This document shows, piece by piece, positions 31,206-39,792 of a stretch of 64,000 nucleotides of DNA. The first letter of the stretch is position 1. Every line of letters begins with the position of its first letter. The DNA comes from RYN-230 sp963813975 (lineage in GTDB: Bacteria; Actinomycetota; Actinomycetes; Streptosporangiales; Streptosporangiaceae). A program made the translations under genes and the position numbers. The notes under the pieces were generated by a model. It did not search any database, was not told where the DNA came from, and saw only the letters and a program-made list of their open reading frames with translations. The stretch covers positions 186,001 to 250,000 of the forward strand of contig CAWFAP010000006.1 in assembly GCA_963813975.1 (NCBI GenBank), read 5' to 3'.

Positions 31206-34200
31206 GTGTCGACAACTAACACGCAGGGCCAGCACGTCGTCACCGCGGTGATCATCGCCCACGATGGCGCCGCGTGGCTGCCGCGTATCGCCGAGGCGCT
31301 GCTCGGCCAGACCCGGCCGGTGCAGCGGGTCGTGGCCGTCGATACCGGCAGCCGGGACCGCAGCGGGGCGGTGCTCGCCGAGCTGCTCGGCCGCTCGGTG
31401 GTGTTCGGCATGGACCGCCGGACCGGCTACGGCGCGGCCATCGCGAACGCGCTGCGGCACCGGGCAGCCAACACCAACGTCCCCGGGCCGGCGGGGCTGG
31501 CGCCGGGCGACCGGACCGAGTGGATCTGGCTGCTGCACGACGACAGCGAGCCCGCCCCGGATGCCCTGGAGCAGCTGCTGCGCGGCGCGGCCGAGGCGCG
31601 CACGTCGGCGGTGCTCGGGCCCAAGGTGATGGACTGGGCCGACCGCCGGGTGCTGCTCGAGGCCGGGATCACCATCGACGGGGCCGGGCGGCGGATCACC
31701 GGCGTGGAGCCCCGCGAGGTGGACCAGGGCCAGCACGACGGCGACCGCGACGTGATGGCGGTGAGCAGCGCCGGGATGCTGGTCCGCCGGGACGTCTGGG
31801 AAGAGGTCGGCGGCTTCGACCCGGCCATGCCGCTGCTGCGCGACGATGTCAACTTCTGCTGGCGGGTGCACGCGGCCGGGCACCGGGTGCGGGTCATCAC
31901 CGACGCCGTCGTCTATCACCTCGAGGCCACGGCCCGGAACCGGCGCTCGCCGTCCGCGGCCCCGCGGCCACGCCGGATGGACCGGCACAACGCGCTGCTC
32001 ACCCTGCTGGCCAACCTGCCGCTCGGGCCCGCGCTGTCCGCCCTGGCCGGCAACCTGGTGCTCTCTACCCTGCGCACCGTGTTCTTCCTGCTCGCGAAGC
32101 GCCCGCGGGGCGCCCTGGACGAGTTCACCGGGGTGACCTCCGTGCTCGGGCACCCGCTGCAGCTGGCCGCGGCCCGTCGCCGCCGGGCCCGGGGCAGGCG
32201 GGCCGCCTACAGCCGGCTGCGCGCCGACCTGCCCCCCGGCCGCTCCATACGGCGCCTGGCCGAGTTCGCCGCCAGCGTGTTCTACACCTCGACCCAGATC
32301 GACACGGCCGGCAGCCATCACGCCACGGACGATCCGTCCGACGACGACTTCATGCTCGTGGACAACGGGCTCGCGCAGCGGATCCTGAGCAATCCGGGCG
32401 TCCTGCTGGTCGCCGGCCTGACCCTGGTCGCGCTGATCGCGGAACGCTCGCTGCTGGGCGCGGGCACGCTGGCGGGCGGGGCGCTGACCCCGGCCTGGGG
32501 CGGCGCCTCGGCGCTCTGGCACGAGTACCTGCAGGGCTTCCATCCGGCCGGAATCGGGTCAGCCAGCTCCGCCCCGCCGTACGTGGCGGTCATCGCCGTG
32601 CTGGCCACGGTGCTCGGCGGCAAGCCCTGGCTGGCCATCGACGTCATCATGATCGGCTGCATCCCGTTCGCCGGCCTGTCGGCGTTCCTGGCGGCCCGCC
32701 GGGTCACCGGGTCGGTGCTGGCCCGCGTCTGGGCCGCCGCAGCCTACGCGCTGGTCCCGGTGGGCATGGGCGCGGTGGCGGGCGGCCGCTTCGGCTCGGC
32801 CGTGGTCTTCGCGCTGATCCCGCTGATCGCGGTGCTGGCCGCACGGATCTTCACCGAGGCGCCGCGGCGCGCCCGCCGCGCCGCCTGGGCGGCCGGGCTG
32901 GTCATCGCGATAGCTGCCGCCTTCGTGCCGCTGATCTGGGTCGTGGCCGTCCTCGGGGCCCTGCTCGCGGCCGTGGTCTTCCGCCGGTCGGGCCGGGGCT
33001 TGCTGCTCAACCTGGCCATCACCGCGGTGGTCCCCCCGATCCTGCTGCTGCCCTGGACGCTTCAGGTCGCCACCCGGCCGTCCCTGCTCTTCCTCGAGGC
33101 CGGGAACAAGGTGCCCGGCCTGGCCACATCGGGCCTGCCCGCCCGGTCGCTGCTGCTGCTCTCCCCAGGTGGCCCGGGCCTGCCGCCGTTCTGGGTGACC
33201 GGCGGCCTGGCCCTCGCGGCGCTGGCCGCGCTGCTGCTCACTGCCCGGCGGTTCCTGGTCATCGCGGGCTGGTCCGTGGCCCTGCTCGGACTGCTGGTCT
33301 CGGTCGCCGTCAGCCGGATGCTGCTGACCACCGACGATGCCAGCAAGCAGGTCACCGGCTGGCCGGGGATCCCGCTCGCGATCGCCGCCGCGGGCCTGGT
33401 GCTCGCGGCGGTCGTGGCCGCGGACGCCCTGCCCGCCCAGCTCGGGGAGGGACGGTGGCGCCGCCCGGCCGGGCTCGGCGTCCTGCTCCTGGCCGCGGCC
33501 GCGTGCAGCGCGCCGCTGCTGGCGGCGGGCTCCTGGGTGGCCACGGGGGTCCGGGGCCCGGTCGGCGGGGCCGCCGCGCCGGTACTGCCCCCCTTCGTCA
33601 GCGTGTCCTCCGACAACGCGCTGCGGCCGCGCACGCTCGTGCTGCGCCCACAGCACGGGACCTACACCTATGAGGTGCTCCGTGGCGCCGACCCGCTGCT
33701 GGGCGCCACCGACCTGATCCAGCCCCCGGCCGCGCAGCGCACCCTGGATGCCGTCGTCTCCACCCTGGTCGCGCGGGGCGGCGGGGGCGCGCAGGATCAG
33801 GGCCAGGCCCTGGCCGCGCTGGGCATCGGCTATGTGCTGCTGCCCGCCCCGGCTGACGCCGTCCTGGTCGGCACGCTGAACAACGTCGCCGACCTGCGCC
33901 CAGTGAGCAAGACAGCCACCTTCCAGCTCTGGCGGGTAGCGCAAACCGCGGCCCGGGTCCGGGTGAGCGGTCCGGGCGGCAAGTTCGTCGCGGTGCCGTC
34001 CGGGGAGGTGAGCGTCTCCGGCGCGGCCGCGCCGCGCGGCGGCGGGACCCTGGAACTGGCCGAGCCGGCCGGCGGCTGGACCGCCACCCTCAACGGCACC
34101 GCCCTGCAGTCCGTGCCCTCGCCGGCCGGCGCCTGGGCGCAGGCCTTCCGCCTCCCGCCGGGCGGCGGAACCCTCGACATCTCCCACCCCCAGCTGGGCC

Positions 34201-36665
34201 GGACCCTGATCGTGGTGCTGGAGGGGCTGGCCCTGCTCGTCGTGGTCGGCCTCGGGCTGCCAGGCTCCCGGGTGCCCGGGGAGAGCACCGCGGCGGCGGG
34301 GCGCACGGGAGGCCGCCGCCGGGAACGCGACCGGGATCAGGCTGGGGACGACGCCGGCGAGCCGGACCTTGAACCCGTGACCACGCCCGCTGGCGAGGAC
34401 GACGAACCGGTGCGGGGCAGCCGGCTGACCCGCCGGGCCGCGGCGGCGACGGGCCCGACGGGCTCAGGCCGGTCCGGCGCGTTGCGGACCGCAGCGGACC
34501 GGGCGTCGGGCGGGTCCGGGCGCCGGGCCGCGGCGGCGGGACAGAGCGGGCCGGGACTGGGCGGGCCGGGACTGGGCGGGCCTGGATTGAGCGGCCCGGG
34601 TACCGGCGCACCGCCCAGCGGGCCGGGCGCAGGCCGGCGTGGCGCCCTGGGCGCCTCCCGCCGCTCCGCACGGCAAGAAAACGAGGACCTCAACGCCGGC
34701 GCCCCAGCGGAGCTGCCGATGGACGCCGGGCTGGACGCGCCGGCGGGATCCGGGGCTGGCCCAGCCGGGTGGCCCGGGGCGGCCGCCGCGGCCGGGTTCG
34801 GGGCTGATCCGGCGGGGCTGGCCGGAGACCCGCCCCCGGCCCGGCCGGGTTCCTCGGCCGGCGGCGGGTTCTGGGAGCAGGACGACAGCCCCACCAGGCT
34901 GGGGAGCCGGGAGAGCGCGTTCTGGGACGAGGCGGACGGTCCATCCGCGGTGCCGCCTGCCGCGGCGCCGGCGGGTGCCGGGGCAGCAGGTGCGGGACCA
35001 CCGGGTGCGTCGCGGAGCGGTGCGGGGCCGGCGGATGCGGGACTGGCGGGGGCGGCCCTGGGCGGTGCCGCGCTGGGCGGTGCCAGGCTGGCGGGTGCGG
35101 AACCGGCTGGTGACCACGATGACGCGCCGGCCGCCGACCGCGGCGGGCGCAGGCGCTGGCGGCGGGGACGGAAGTCCGCGCAGCCGAGCGGCGCGGACCT
35201 GAACGGGACGGACGAGAACGGGCCGGACCAGGACGGCTCGGCGCAGGGCGCGGGGCGGGACATTCCCGAGCGGAAGGCGGGGAGGCGGGGCGCACGCAAG
35301 CGCCGGGCCCCGGAGCAGGAGGCCGCGGCTGAGTACCCGGCCAGCCAGTACGCCGGATCGGGGTACCCGGGGGCGGCGGGCGCTGGCCCGCGCCGTCATG
35401 CGGCCGGGGAAGCGAGCGGCCCGTACCCCAGTCCCTCGTACGGCGGCGGCGCCTATCCCAGCGGGGACTTTTCCGGGGCCGGCCACGGCAGCGGCGGTGG
35501 TTACCGCGGCCCCGCGGATGCTGACCAGAGCCGGGCCGGCGACGGCCCCGACTATGACCGGGCCGATTCCAGTGACGCCGTTTACGGCAGCGCAGGCGGC
35601 GGTCCCGGCTACAGCAGCGACTCCAGCGGTGCTGGCTACGGCGGCGCCGTGGATGGCGGCGCTGGCTACGGCGGCGCCGGGGACGCCCGCCACAGCGGTC
35701 CCCGCCGCGCCCAAGGTGGTTATGACGGTGGCGGCGATAGCGGGGCCGGGTTCGGCGGCGCTGGTTATGGCGAGGCCGGGCGCGGCGGCTCCGGCTATCG
35801 CGGTACCGGCCCCACCCGGCCTGGCTACAGCAGTGGTGGTTACGGCAGCGGCGGTTACAGCCGGCCTGGCGACGCCAGCGCTGGCTTCGGCCCGGCTGAT
35901 GACGCCAGGGATGGCTACGGCGGGGCTGACCACGACCGTGGGGCCGCCTACGGAACTGGAGAGTATCCGCAGGCCGCCCCCGGTGGCCGGAGACTGAGCC
36001 GCGGGCGGCTGCCGGGCGACGACGATGTGCTGCCCGCGCCGAGGCGGGGCACGTCGTCCGGGGAGTATCCGGCCGGGGCGGGCTTCCCGGCGGAAGCGGC
36101 CCGCCCGGGTGGCGCGGCCTATCCGGACGCAGCCTATCCGGACGCGGACTATCCAGGTTCGGGCTACCCAGGCGCGCCAGATTACCCGGACTCCGCCGGG
36201 ACTGGCGCGTACCCCGGGGACTCGTCCCGATCCGATGCGGGCCGGGCCGGGTCGGCCTGGTCCACCCCGGCCCGCTCCGTCTGGGAGCCGGAGCCCGGCC
36301 GCGGGAGCCGTCCCCCGGCCGGATACCCAGCCGCCAACCACCCGGGCGCCGGGTACCCAGCCACCGGGTACCCGGGCGCGGATCACCCGACGGGGTACCC
36401 CGGCACCGAGTACCCGGGTCCCGAATATCCTGCCGCCGGCCGCTCCGCCGCGGAACGTGCCGCCGGACATCCAGCCGCCGAGCAGGTCAGCGGTGAGTAT
36501 CCGAGCGGCCCGTACCCAGATCACGACGAGCCCGCCCCCGGGGCGTACTCCGGCACGGAATACCCCGGTCCCGACTATCCCGACCCCGAGGACTACTCCT
36601 CCAGCCGCGCGCACGTGGTCTGGGGCCGTGAGCCCGGCGAGGAGCCAGGGGAGGGTGACTGGTGA
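31206..36665 (+). CDS. Giant family 2 glycosyltransferase membrane protein with an ~800-residue low-complexity tail
   Basis: The product has 1819 residues. The N-terminal GT2 domain (about 8-240) has VTAVIIAHDGAAWLPRIAEAL, AVDTGSRDRS, a DxD-like LLHDDSEPAPDA and DDVNFCWRVHAAGH. A multi-pass region of about a dozen helices follows (about 270-750), then an extracytoplasmic part and a last helix TLIVVLEGLALLVVVGLGL near residue 1000. Residues 1020-1819 are disordered and rich in Gly, Ala, Pro, Tyr and Ser. The first 1020 residues match a family usually found next to whiB2 in Actinobacteria, probably for an envelope polysaccharide. The start is GTG 31206 with no obvious ribosome site. It overlaps the DUF5719 start (GTGA). 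Confidence 0.86.
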   Translation: MSTTNTQGQHVVTAVIIAHDGAAWLPRIAEALLGQTRPVQRVVAVDTGSRDRSGAVLAELLGRSVVFGMDRRTGYGAAIANALRHRAANTNVPGPAGLAPGDRTEWIWLLHDDSEPAPDALEQLLRGAAEARTSAVLGPKVMDWADRRVLLEAGITIDGAGRRITGVEPREVDQGQHDGDRDVMAVSSAGMLVRRDVWEEVGGFDPAMPLLRDDVNFCWRVHAAGHRVRVITDAVVYHLEATARNRRSPSAAPRPRRMDRHNALLTLLANLPLGPALSALAGNLVLSTLRTVFFLLAKRPRGALDEFTGVTSVLGHPLQLAAARRRRARGRRAAYSRLRADLPPGRSIRRLAEFAASVFYTSTQIDTAGSHHATDDPSDDDFMLVDNGLAQRILSNPGVLLVAGLTLVALIAERSLLGAGTLAGGALTPAWGGASALWHEYLQGFHPAGIGSASSAPPYVAVIAVLATVLGGKPWLAIDVIMIGCIPFAGLSAFLAARRVTGSVLARVWAAAAYALVPVGMGAVAGGRFGSAVVFALIPLIAVLAARIFTEAPRRARRAAWAAGLVIAIAAAFVPLIWVVAVLGALLAAVVFRRSGRGLLLNLAITAVVPPILLLPWTLQVATRPSLLFLEAGNKVPGLATSGLPARSLLLLSPGGPGLPPFWVTGGLALAALAALLLTARRFLVIAGWSVALLGLLVSVAVSRMLLTTDDASKQVTGWPGIPLAIAAAGLVLAAVVAADALPAQLGEGRWRRPAGLGVLLLAAAACSAPLLAAGSWVATGVRGPVGGAAAPVLPPFVSVSSDNALRPRTLVLRPQHGTYTYEVLRGADPLLGATDLIQPPAAQRTLDAVVSTLVARGGGGAQDQGQALAALGIGYVLLPAPADAVLVGTLNNVADLRPVSKTATFQLWRVAQTAARVRVSGPGGKFVAVPSGEVSVSGAAAPRGGGTLELAEPAGGWTATLNGTALQSVPSPAGAWAQAFRLPPGGGTLDISHPQLGRTLIVVLEGLALLVVVGLGLPGSRVPGESTAAAGRTGGRRRERDRDQAGDDAGEPDLEPVTTPAGEDDEPVRGSRLTRRAAAATGPTGSGRSGALRTAADRASGGSGRRAAAAGQSGPGLGGPGLGGPGLSGPGTGAPPSGPGAGRRGALGASRRSARQENEDLNAGAPAELPMDAGLDAPAGSGAGPAGWPGAAAAAGFGADPAGLAGDPPPARPGSSAGGGFWEQDDSPTRLGSRESAFWDEADGPSAVPPAAAPAGAGAAGAGPPGASRSGAGPADAGLAGAALGGAALGGARLAGAEPAGDHDDAPAADRGGRRRWRRGRKSAQPSGADLNGTDENGPDQDGSAQGAGRDIPERKAGRRGARKRRAPEQEAAAEYPASQYAGSGYPGAAGAGPRRHAAGEASGPYPSPSYGGGAYPSGDFSGAGHGSGGGYRGPADADQSRAGDGPDYDRADSSDAVYGSAGGGPGYSSDSSGAGYGGAVDGGAGYGGAGDARHSGPRRAQGGYDGGGDSGAGFGGAGYGEAGRGGSGYRGTGPTRPGYSSGGYGSGGYSRPGDASAGFGPADDARDGYGGADHDRGAAYGTGEYPQAAPGGRRLSRGRLPGDDDVLPAPRRGTSSGEYPAGAGFPAEAARPGGAAYPDAAYPDADYPGSGYPGAPDYPDSAGTGAYPGDSSRSDAGRAGSAWSTPARSVWEPEPGRGSRPPAGYPAANHPGAGYPATGYPGADHPTGYPGTEYPGPEYPAAGRSAAERAAGHPAAEQVSGEYPSGPYPDHDEPAPGAYSGTEYPGPDYPDPEDYSSSRAHVVWGREPGEEPGEGDW
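35320..36640 (+). repeat. Tyr-Pro-Gly and Gly-Tyr-Gly coding repeats in the GT2 tail
   Basis: Two repeat styles follow each other. From about 35400 to 35950 the code gives Gly/Tyr/Ser motifs such as GYGGAGD and GAGYGG. From about 36060 to 36600 it gives YPxA and YPGxxYP units, for example YPGAGYPATGYPGADHP. Periods of 5-8 residues are imperfect. GC at third positions stays high, so it is coding rather than a foreign insert. Confidence 0.7.
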
Positions 36666-38233
36666 GGAACGTGCGCGGGAGCCGGGTTCTGTTCGCGGCC
36701 GTGGTGGTCGTCCTGCTGGGCGGCCTGTACGCGCTCGGCGGCCTGCGGCACTCCATTTCGCTCAGCGCGGGGGCGGCGGTGCGGCCGCTGCACTCGGTCC
36801 CGGTGACCTCCGTGGTCCGGACCTGCCCCGCGCCGGGGACTCAGTTCAGCCGGGGCGGCGGCATTGCCATGATGGCCGCACCCGCCAGCCTGACCAGCAC
36901 GGGTGCGGCCAGCCAGAGCGCGGGCAGCGGCTCCGCGCCCGCCGGGCACGGAGTGGCGGTGGTGACCCGGCTGGGCCTGGGCAGCACCACGGCCGGCCCG
37001 GCGGTGCTCAGCGTCACCAAGGCCGGAGCGCCGCGGCTCGCCCCGGTGAGCCTCGACCGGGCCGGCCGGGCCCAGGCCGCCCCCAAGGGCAAGCCCAGCG
37101 CTACCACGGTCGTGTCTACGGCCGTCCGGGGCGGGGTCGTGGTTCAGGCCAGCGGGTCGCTGGCCCAGGGCCTGGACGTCGAGCAGACCAGCGGGACGAA
37201 CCTGCCCACCGCGGCCTGCGGCAGCCCCGGCACCGACTTCTGGTTCGCCGGCCCGGGGCAGCGCACCGCGGGGCACATCCAGGTCTACCTGATGAACCCG
37301 GGCAGCCAGCCAGCCGACGCGAACGTGGACATGTTCACCGACGCCGGGCCGCTGCAGCAGACCACCGATAACGGGATCACCGTGCCGCCGCACGGGATGA
37401 TCGTCCAGTCCCTGGCCCCGGTGCTGCGCAACTCCCGGTCGGTCACCCTGCACGTGCGGACGAGCGTGGGCCAGGTGGCCGCCGCGGTCCAGGAGAGCAC
37501 CGGGGCGCGCGAGGGGGCGTGGCTGCCGCCCGCCCAGGCTCCCGCCACCCACCTGGTCATCCCCGGCTTGCCCGCTGCGGCCGGCAGCCGCCAGCTCTAC
37601 CTGGCCGTTCCCGGCGTGAAGGACGCCAACGTCAAGGTCTCCGCGGTCACCTCCAGGGGTACTTACCAGCCCACCGGGTCGGGCGGCATCGATATCCCGG
37701 GCGGGTCCGCCGCCGAGGTCTCGCTGCCGTCGCTGGCCGGGATCCCGGCCGCGATCAAGCTGACCGCCAGTACCCCGGTCACCGCGACCGTCATGATCCC
37801 CGGGGGCACCAACGGCTCACCCGGCTCCTTCACCGCCGCCGCGCCCGCGCTGGAGGAACAGGGCGTAGTCGCGTACAACGTGACCGGACGCGGCCGGGTG
37901 TCCACCCTGGTTCTCTCCGCGCCGCACGCCACAGCCCGGGTGAGCGTGGCCCAGATCCCGTCAGCGGGCTCGGCGGGACGCACCCAGACCGTTCAGGTCA
38001 CGTCCGGGAAAAGCGTCGTAGTGGCGCTCAAGGCGGTGCCGGGGGCACCGCGCGGGACGCCGTTCGCGGTGGTGATCTCGCCGCTTCCCGGCTCCGGCCC
38101 GGTGTACGCGGGCCGCGTTATCAGCGCCAGCGGCGCGGGGGGCACGCTCCAGGCCATGCTCCCGGTGGCCAGTGCGCTGACCACGGTGCCGCTGCCCCCG
38201 GTCCGCAGCGCCGCCATCGCCACCGCGCCGTGA
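36662..38233 (+). CDS. DUF5719-family secreted or anchored protein
   Basis: This 523-residue protein has an N-terminal signal or anchor (RVLFAAVVVVLLGGLYALGGL). The rest is extracytoplasmic, rich in Ser, Thr and beta structure, with ACGSPGTDFWFAGPGQRTAG and IQVYLMNPGSQPADANVDMFTDAGPL, hallmarks of DUF5719. Its GTG overlaps the GT2 stop by four bases, so the two are translated together. This pairing next to whiB2 is common in Actinobacteria. I infer a joint role at the cell surface; biochemistry is unknown. It ends before a stem-loop facing the convergent metallopeptidase-like gene. Confidence 0.85.
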   Translation: MRNVRGSRVLFAAVVVVLLGGLYALGGLRHSISLSAGAAVRPLHSVPVTSVVRTCPAPGTQFSRGGGIAMMAAPASLTSTGAASQSAGSGSAPAGHGVAVVTRLGLGSTTAGPAVLSVTKAGAPRLAPVSLDRAGRAQAAPKGKPSATTVVSTAVRGGVVVQASGSLAQGLDVEQTSGTNLPTAACGSPGTDFWFAGPGQRTAGHIQVYLMNPGSQPADANVDMFTDAGPLQQTTDNGITVPPHGMIVQSLAPVLRNSRSVTLHVRTSVGQVAAAVQESTGAREGAWLPPAQAPATHLVIPGLPAAAGSRQLYLAVPGVKDANVKVSAVTSRGTYQPTGSGGIDIPGGSAAEVSLPSLAGIPAAIKLTASTPVTATVMIPGGTNGSPGSFTAAAPALEEQGVVAYNVTGRGRVSTLVLSAPHATARVSVAQIPSAGSAGRTQTVQVTSGKSVVVALKAVPGAPRGTPFAVVISPLPGSGPVYAGRVISASGAGGTLQAMLPVASALTTVPLPPVRSAAIATAP

Positions 38234-38264
38234 CCCTCGGGCCGTGAGTCCCGGGCCGTGACCC

Positions 38265-38281
38265 CCGGGCTATGAGCCCGG
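38265..38281. terminator. Stem-loop between convergent DUF5719 and metallopeptidase-like genes
   Basis: CCGGGCT pairs with AGCCCGG around ATG. Two direct copies of CGGGCCGTGA lie just upstream (about 38238-38261). With 74 bases between the two convergent stops, it is a plausible shared terminator. Confidence 0.5.
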
Positions 38282-38307
38282 CTGCCCCGAGCTCTGCTCG
38301 AGCCGGG

Positions 38308-38931
38308 TCACTCCTCGTCCCCGAAGCCCGGATCCACATCTTCCGGGTCAACGCCGAGAAGCCGGGCGAACTCCTCCACCACCACCTCGAAGACCAGCTC
38401 GCCCAGTTCCTCCTCGCTGTCGGCCCGCGCCACCAGCGGCCGGCGGTACACCACGATCCGCGGCGGCCGGGCCACCGCGCCGTCCGCCGCGGCTGCCGGG
38501 CCGGTGCCCGGCGAACCCGGGTCCAGCCGGGCCAGGGACACGCTCTCCGGCCCCAGGCCGGGCGGGTCCGGTGGCGGGATCTCCTCGACTGCGAACTCCA
38601 CCCCGGACAGCTGGGCCTCCCAGCGGGTCTCCAGCCGGGCCACCGCCTCCAGGATCAGCTCGTCGAAACGCTGCGACCGGCTGCGGTGCAGGGGTACCCC
38701 GGGCGGGGCCAGTACGCCGCGCAGCCCGCGCCCATGCCGGTCCCGCCGCCTGATCCGGGCCTGGCTCCCCGGGGCCCTGTTCCCGGAAGCCTGGTCCCCG
38801 GAAGCCTGGTTCTCCGGAGCCGTGTCGTCGGCAGCCCTGTTTCCGGGAGGCCCGTTTCCGGGGGGTCGGCTCTCCGCGGGCCTGTCCCCAGGGGCACTGG
38901 GCTCAGTGCCGTCCCCCTCGCCGGTGCGCAC
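38308..38931 (-). CDS. Metallopeptidase-family (zincin-like, Rv3259-type) protein, metal site apparently lost
   Basis: The product has 207 residues. The first 70 are a Gly/Asn/Pro-rich tail with GDQASGNRAPGSQA-like repeats. The folded part starts near RSQRFDELILEAVARLETRW and includes VEFAVEEIPPPDP, IVVYRRPL and ELVFEVVVEEFARLLGVDPEDVDP. In catalytic members of this zincin family the last segment carries HExxHH; here the equivalent positions read VEEFARL, with Glu kept and the His residues gone, so a protease function is doubtful. The start is GTG 38931. It is divergent from DUF3499, as in the mycobacterial Rv3258c-Rv3259 pair. Confidence 0.78.
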   Translation of the reverse strand: MRTGEGDGTEPSAPGDRPAESRPPGNGPPGNRAADDTAPENQASGDQASGNRAPGSQARIRRRDRHGRGLRGVLAPPGVPLHRSRSQRFDELILEAVARLETRWEAQLSGVEFAVEEIPPPDPPGLGPESVSLARLDPGSPGTGPAAAADGAVARPPRIVVYRRPLVARADSEEELGELVFEVVVEEFARLLGVDPEDVDPGFGDEE

Positions 38932-39178
38932 AGTTGCCGAGCGTATCCCCGGGTGGCGGCTGGTGCCCGGCGTCCAGCCCAGGCGGCCGCCGCCGGGCTG
39001 CCCGGCCCGGGGCAGCGGGACGCGGAGCGAGACACGATCGTGCAGTGTGCCCCGGGTGGTGGCGTTACCGCCCGCGGATGGGTACGGTCAGCCGTTGTGA
39101 GCGATGCACGCGACCCCTCTCCCCCCGGTCGCGCTGGCACGCCACGAACGGGGTCGGCCCGGCCGGCGGGACGTCCTG

Positions 39179-39541
39179 GTGACTGCCCGCCGCTGCTCCC
39201 GGCCAGCCTGCAAGCACCCTGCGGTCTACACGCTGACCTACGTGTACCGGGACTCCACCGCGGTCCTGGGCCCGCTGGCCGCGTATGTCGAACCGCACTG
39301 CTACGACCTCTGCTCGGCGCACGCCGACCGGCTGACTGCCCCGCGCGGCTGGGACGTGGTGCGGCTCCCGGTCGAGTCCGCGCCGCCGGAGGCCGACGAC
39401 CTCGAAGCGCTGGCCAATGCGGTGCGCGAGGCCGCCCTCCCCCCGCCCGGTGAGCCGGTCGGCCAGGGCGTCGAGGTGGGCAGGCGGGGCCACCTCCGGG
39501 TGCTGCGCTCGTCACCCGACGCGCGGGACCAGCTGAGGTAG
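39179..39541 (+). CDS. DUF3499 family protein
   Basis: Short conserved actinobacterial protein. The N-terminus has RRCSRPACKHPAVYTLTYVYRDSTAVLGPLA read in sequence, then HCYDLCSAHADRLTAPRGWDVVRLP. The paired cysteines and histidines suggest a small zinc-binding fold. The C-terminus contains GVEVGRRGHLRVLRSSPD. I prefer the GTG at 39179 because family members start a few residues before RRCS. An in-frame ATG at 39104 would add 25 residues. Function unknown. It lies upstream of the phosphomannomutase gene, as in mycobacteria. Confidence 0.82.
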   Translation: MTARRCSRPACKHPAVYTLTYVYRDSTAVLGPLAAYVEPHCYDLCSAHADRLTAPRGWDVVRLPVESAPPEADDLEALANAVREAALPPPGEPVGQGVEVGRRGHLRVLRSSPDARDQLR

Positions 39542-39572
39542 CCAGCGCCCCTCCTGCCGCCCGGCGGGCCGG

Positions 39573-39578
39573 TAGGCT
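39573..39578 (+). promoter_or_regulatory. Candidate -10 for the phosphomannomutase transcript
   Basis: TAGGCT is eight bases upstream of a GTG at 39587 and 214 bases before the manB start. No clear -35 precedes it. A transcript from here would carry a long leader containing the short ORF 39587-39700. Confidence 0.35.
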
Positions 39579-39586
39579 CGGTGTCC

Positions 39587-39700
39587 GTGCTCCCATGCGG
39601 CCCGCCGTCCGCTGGCCGCACGGCGGGGCCGGGGTCCCGGCAGAATATTTGGGCACAGATATCCCAGCACCTCATAAAGCAGGTGCCGGGGCCCCGCTAG
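39587..39700 (+). CDS. Possible 37-residue leader peptide upstream of manB
   Basis: A GTG placed eight bases after a -10-like hexamer opens a 37-codon frame ending at TAG 39698-39700. Its second half uses codons that are rare here (AAT ATT, ATA, AAG, ATA AAG) and encodes NIWAQISQHLIKQ. A hairpin GGAACC/GGTTCC follows at about 39748-39767, before the manB ribosome site. A leader peptide with attenuation is possible but unproven; it may be chance. Confidence 0.25.
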   Translation: MLPCGPPSAGRTAGPGSRQNIWAQISQHLIKQVPGPR

Positions 39701-39792
39701 CTGCGGCAGTGCGTGCGGCGCGGGCAAGCCATACACAGACGCACGGAACCGGGTCCGTGGTTCCCAGGTCAGATACGGGAGGCAGGGCCTCA

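Noticed and set aside
30978..32543. 521-codon minus-strand frame at the start of the GT2 gene
   Set aside because: Opposite strand of the clear GT2 catalytic domain; composition typical of shadow frames.
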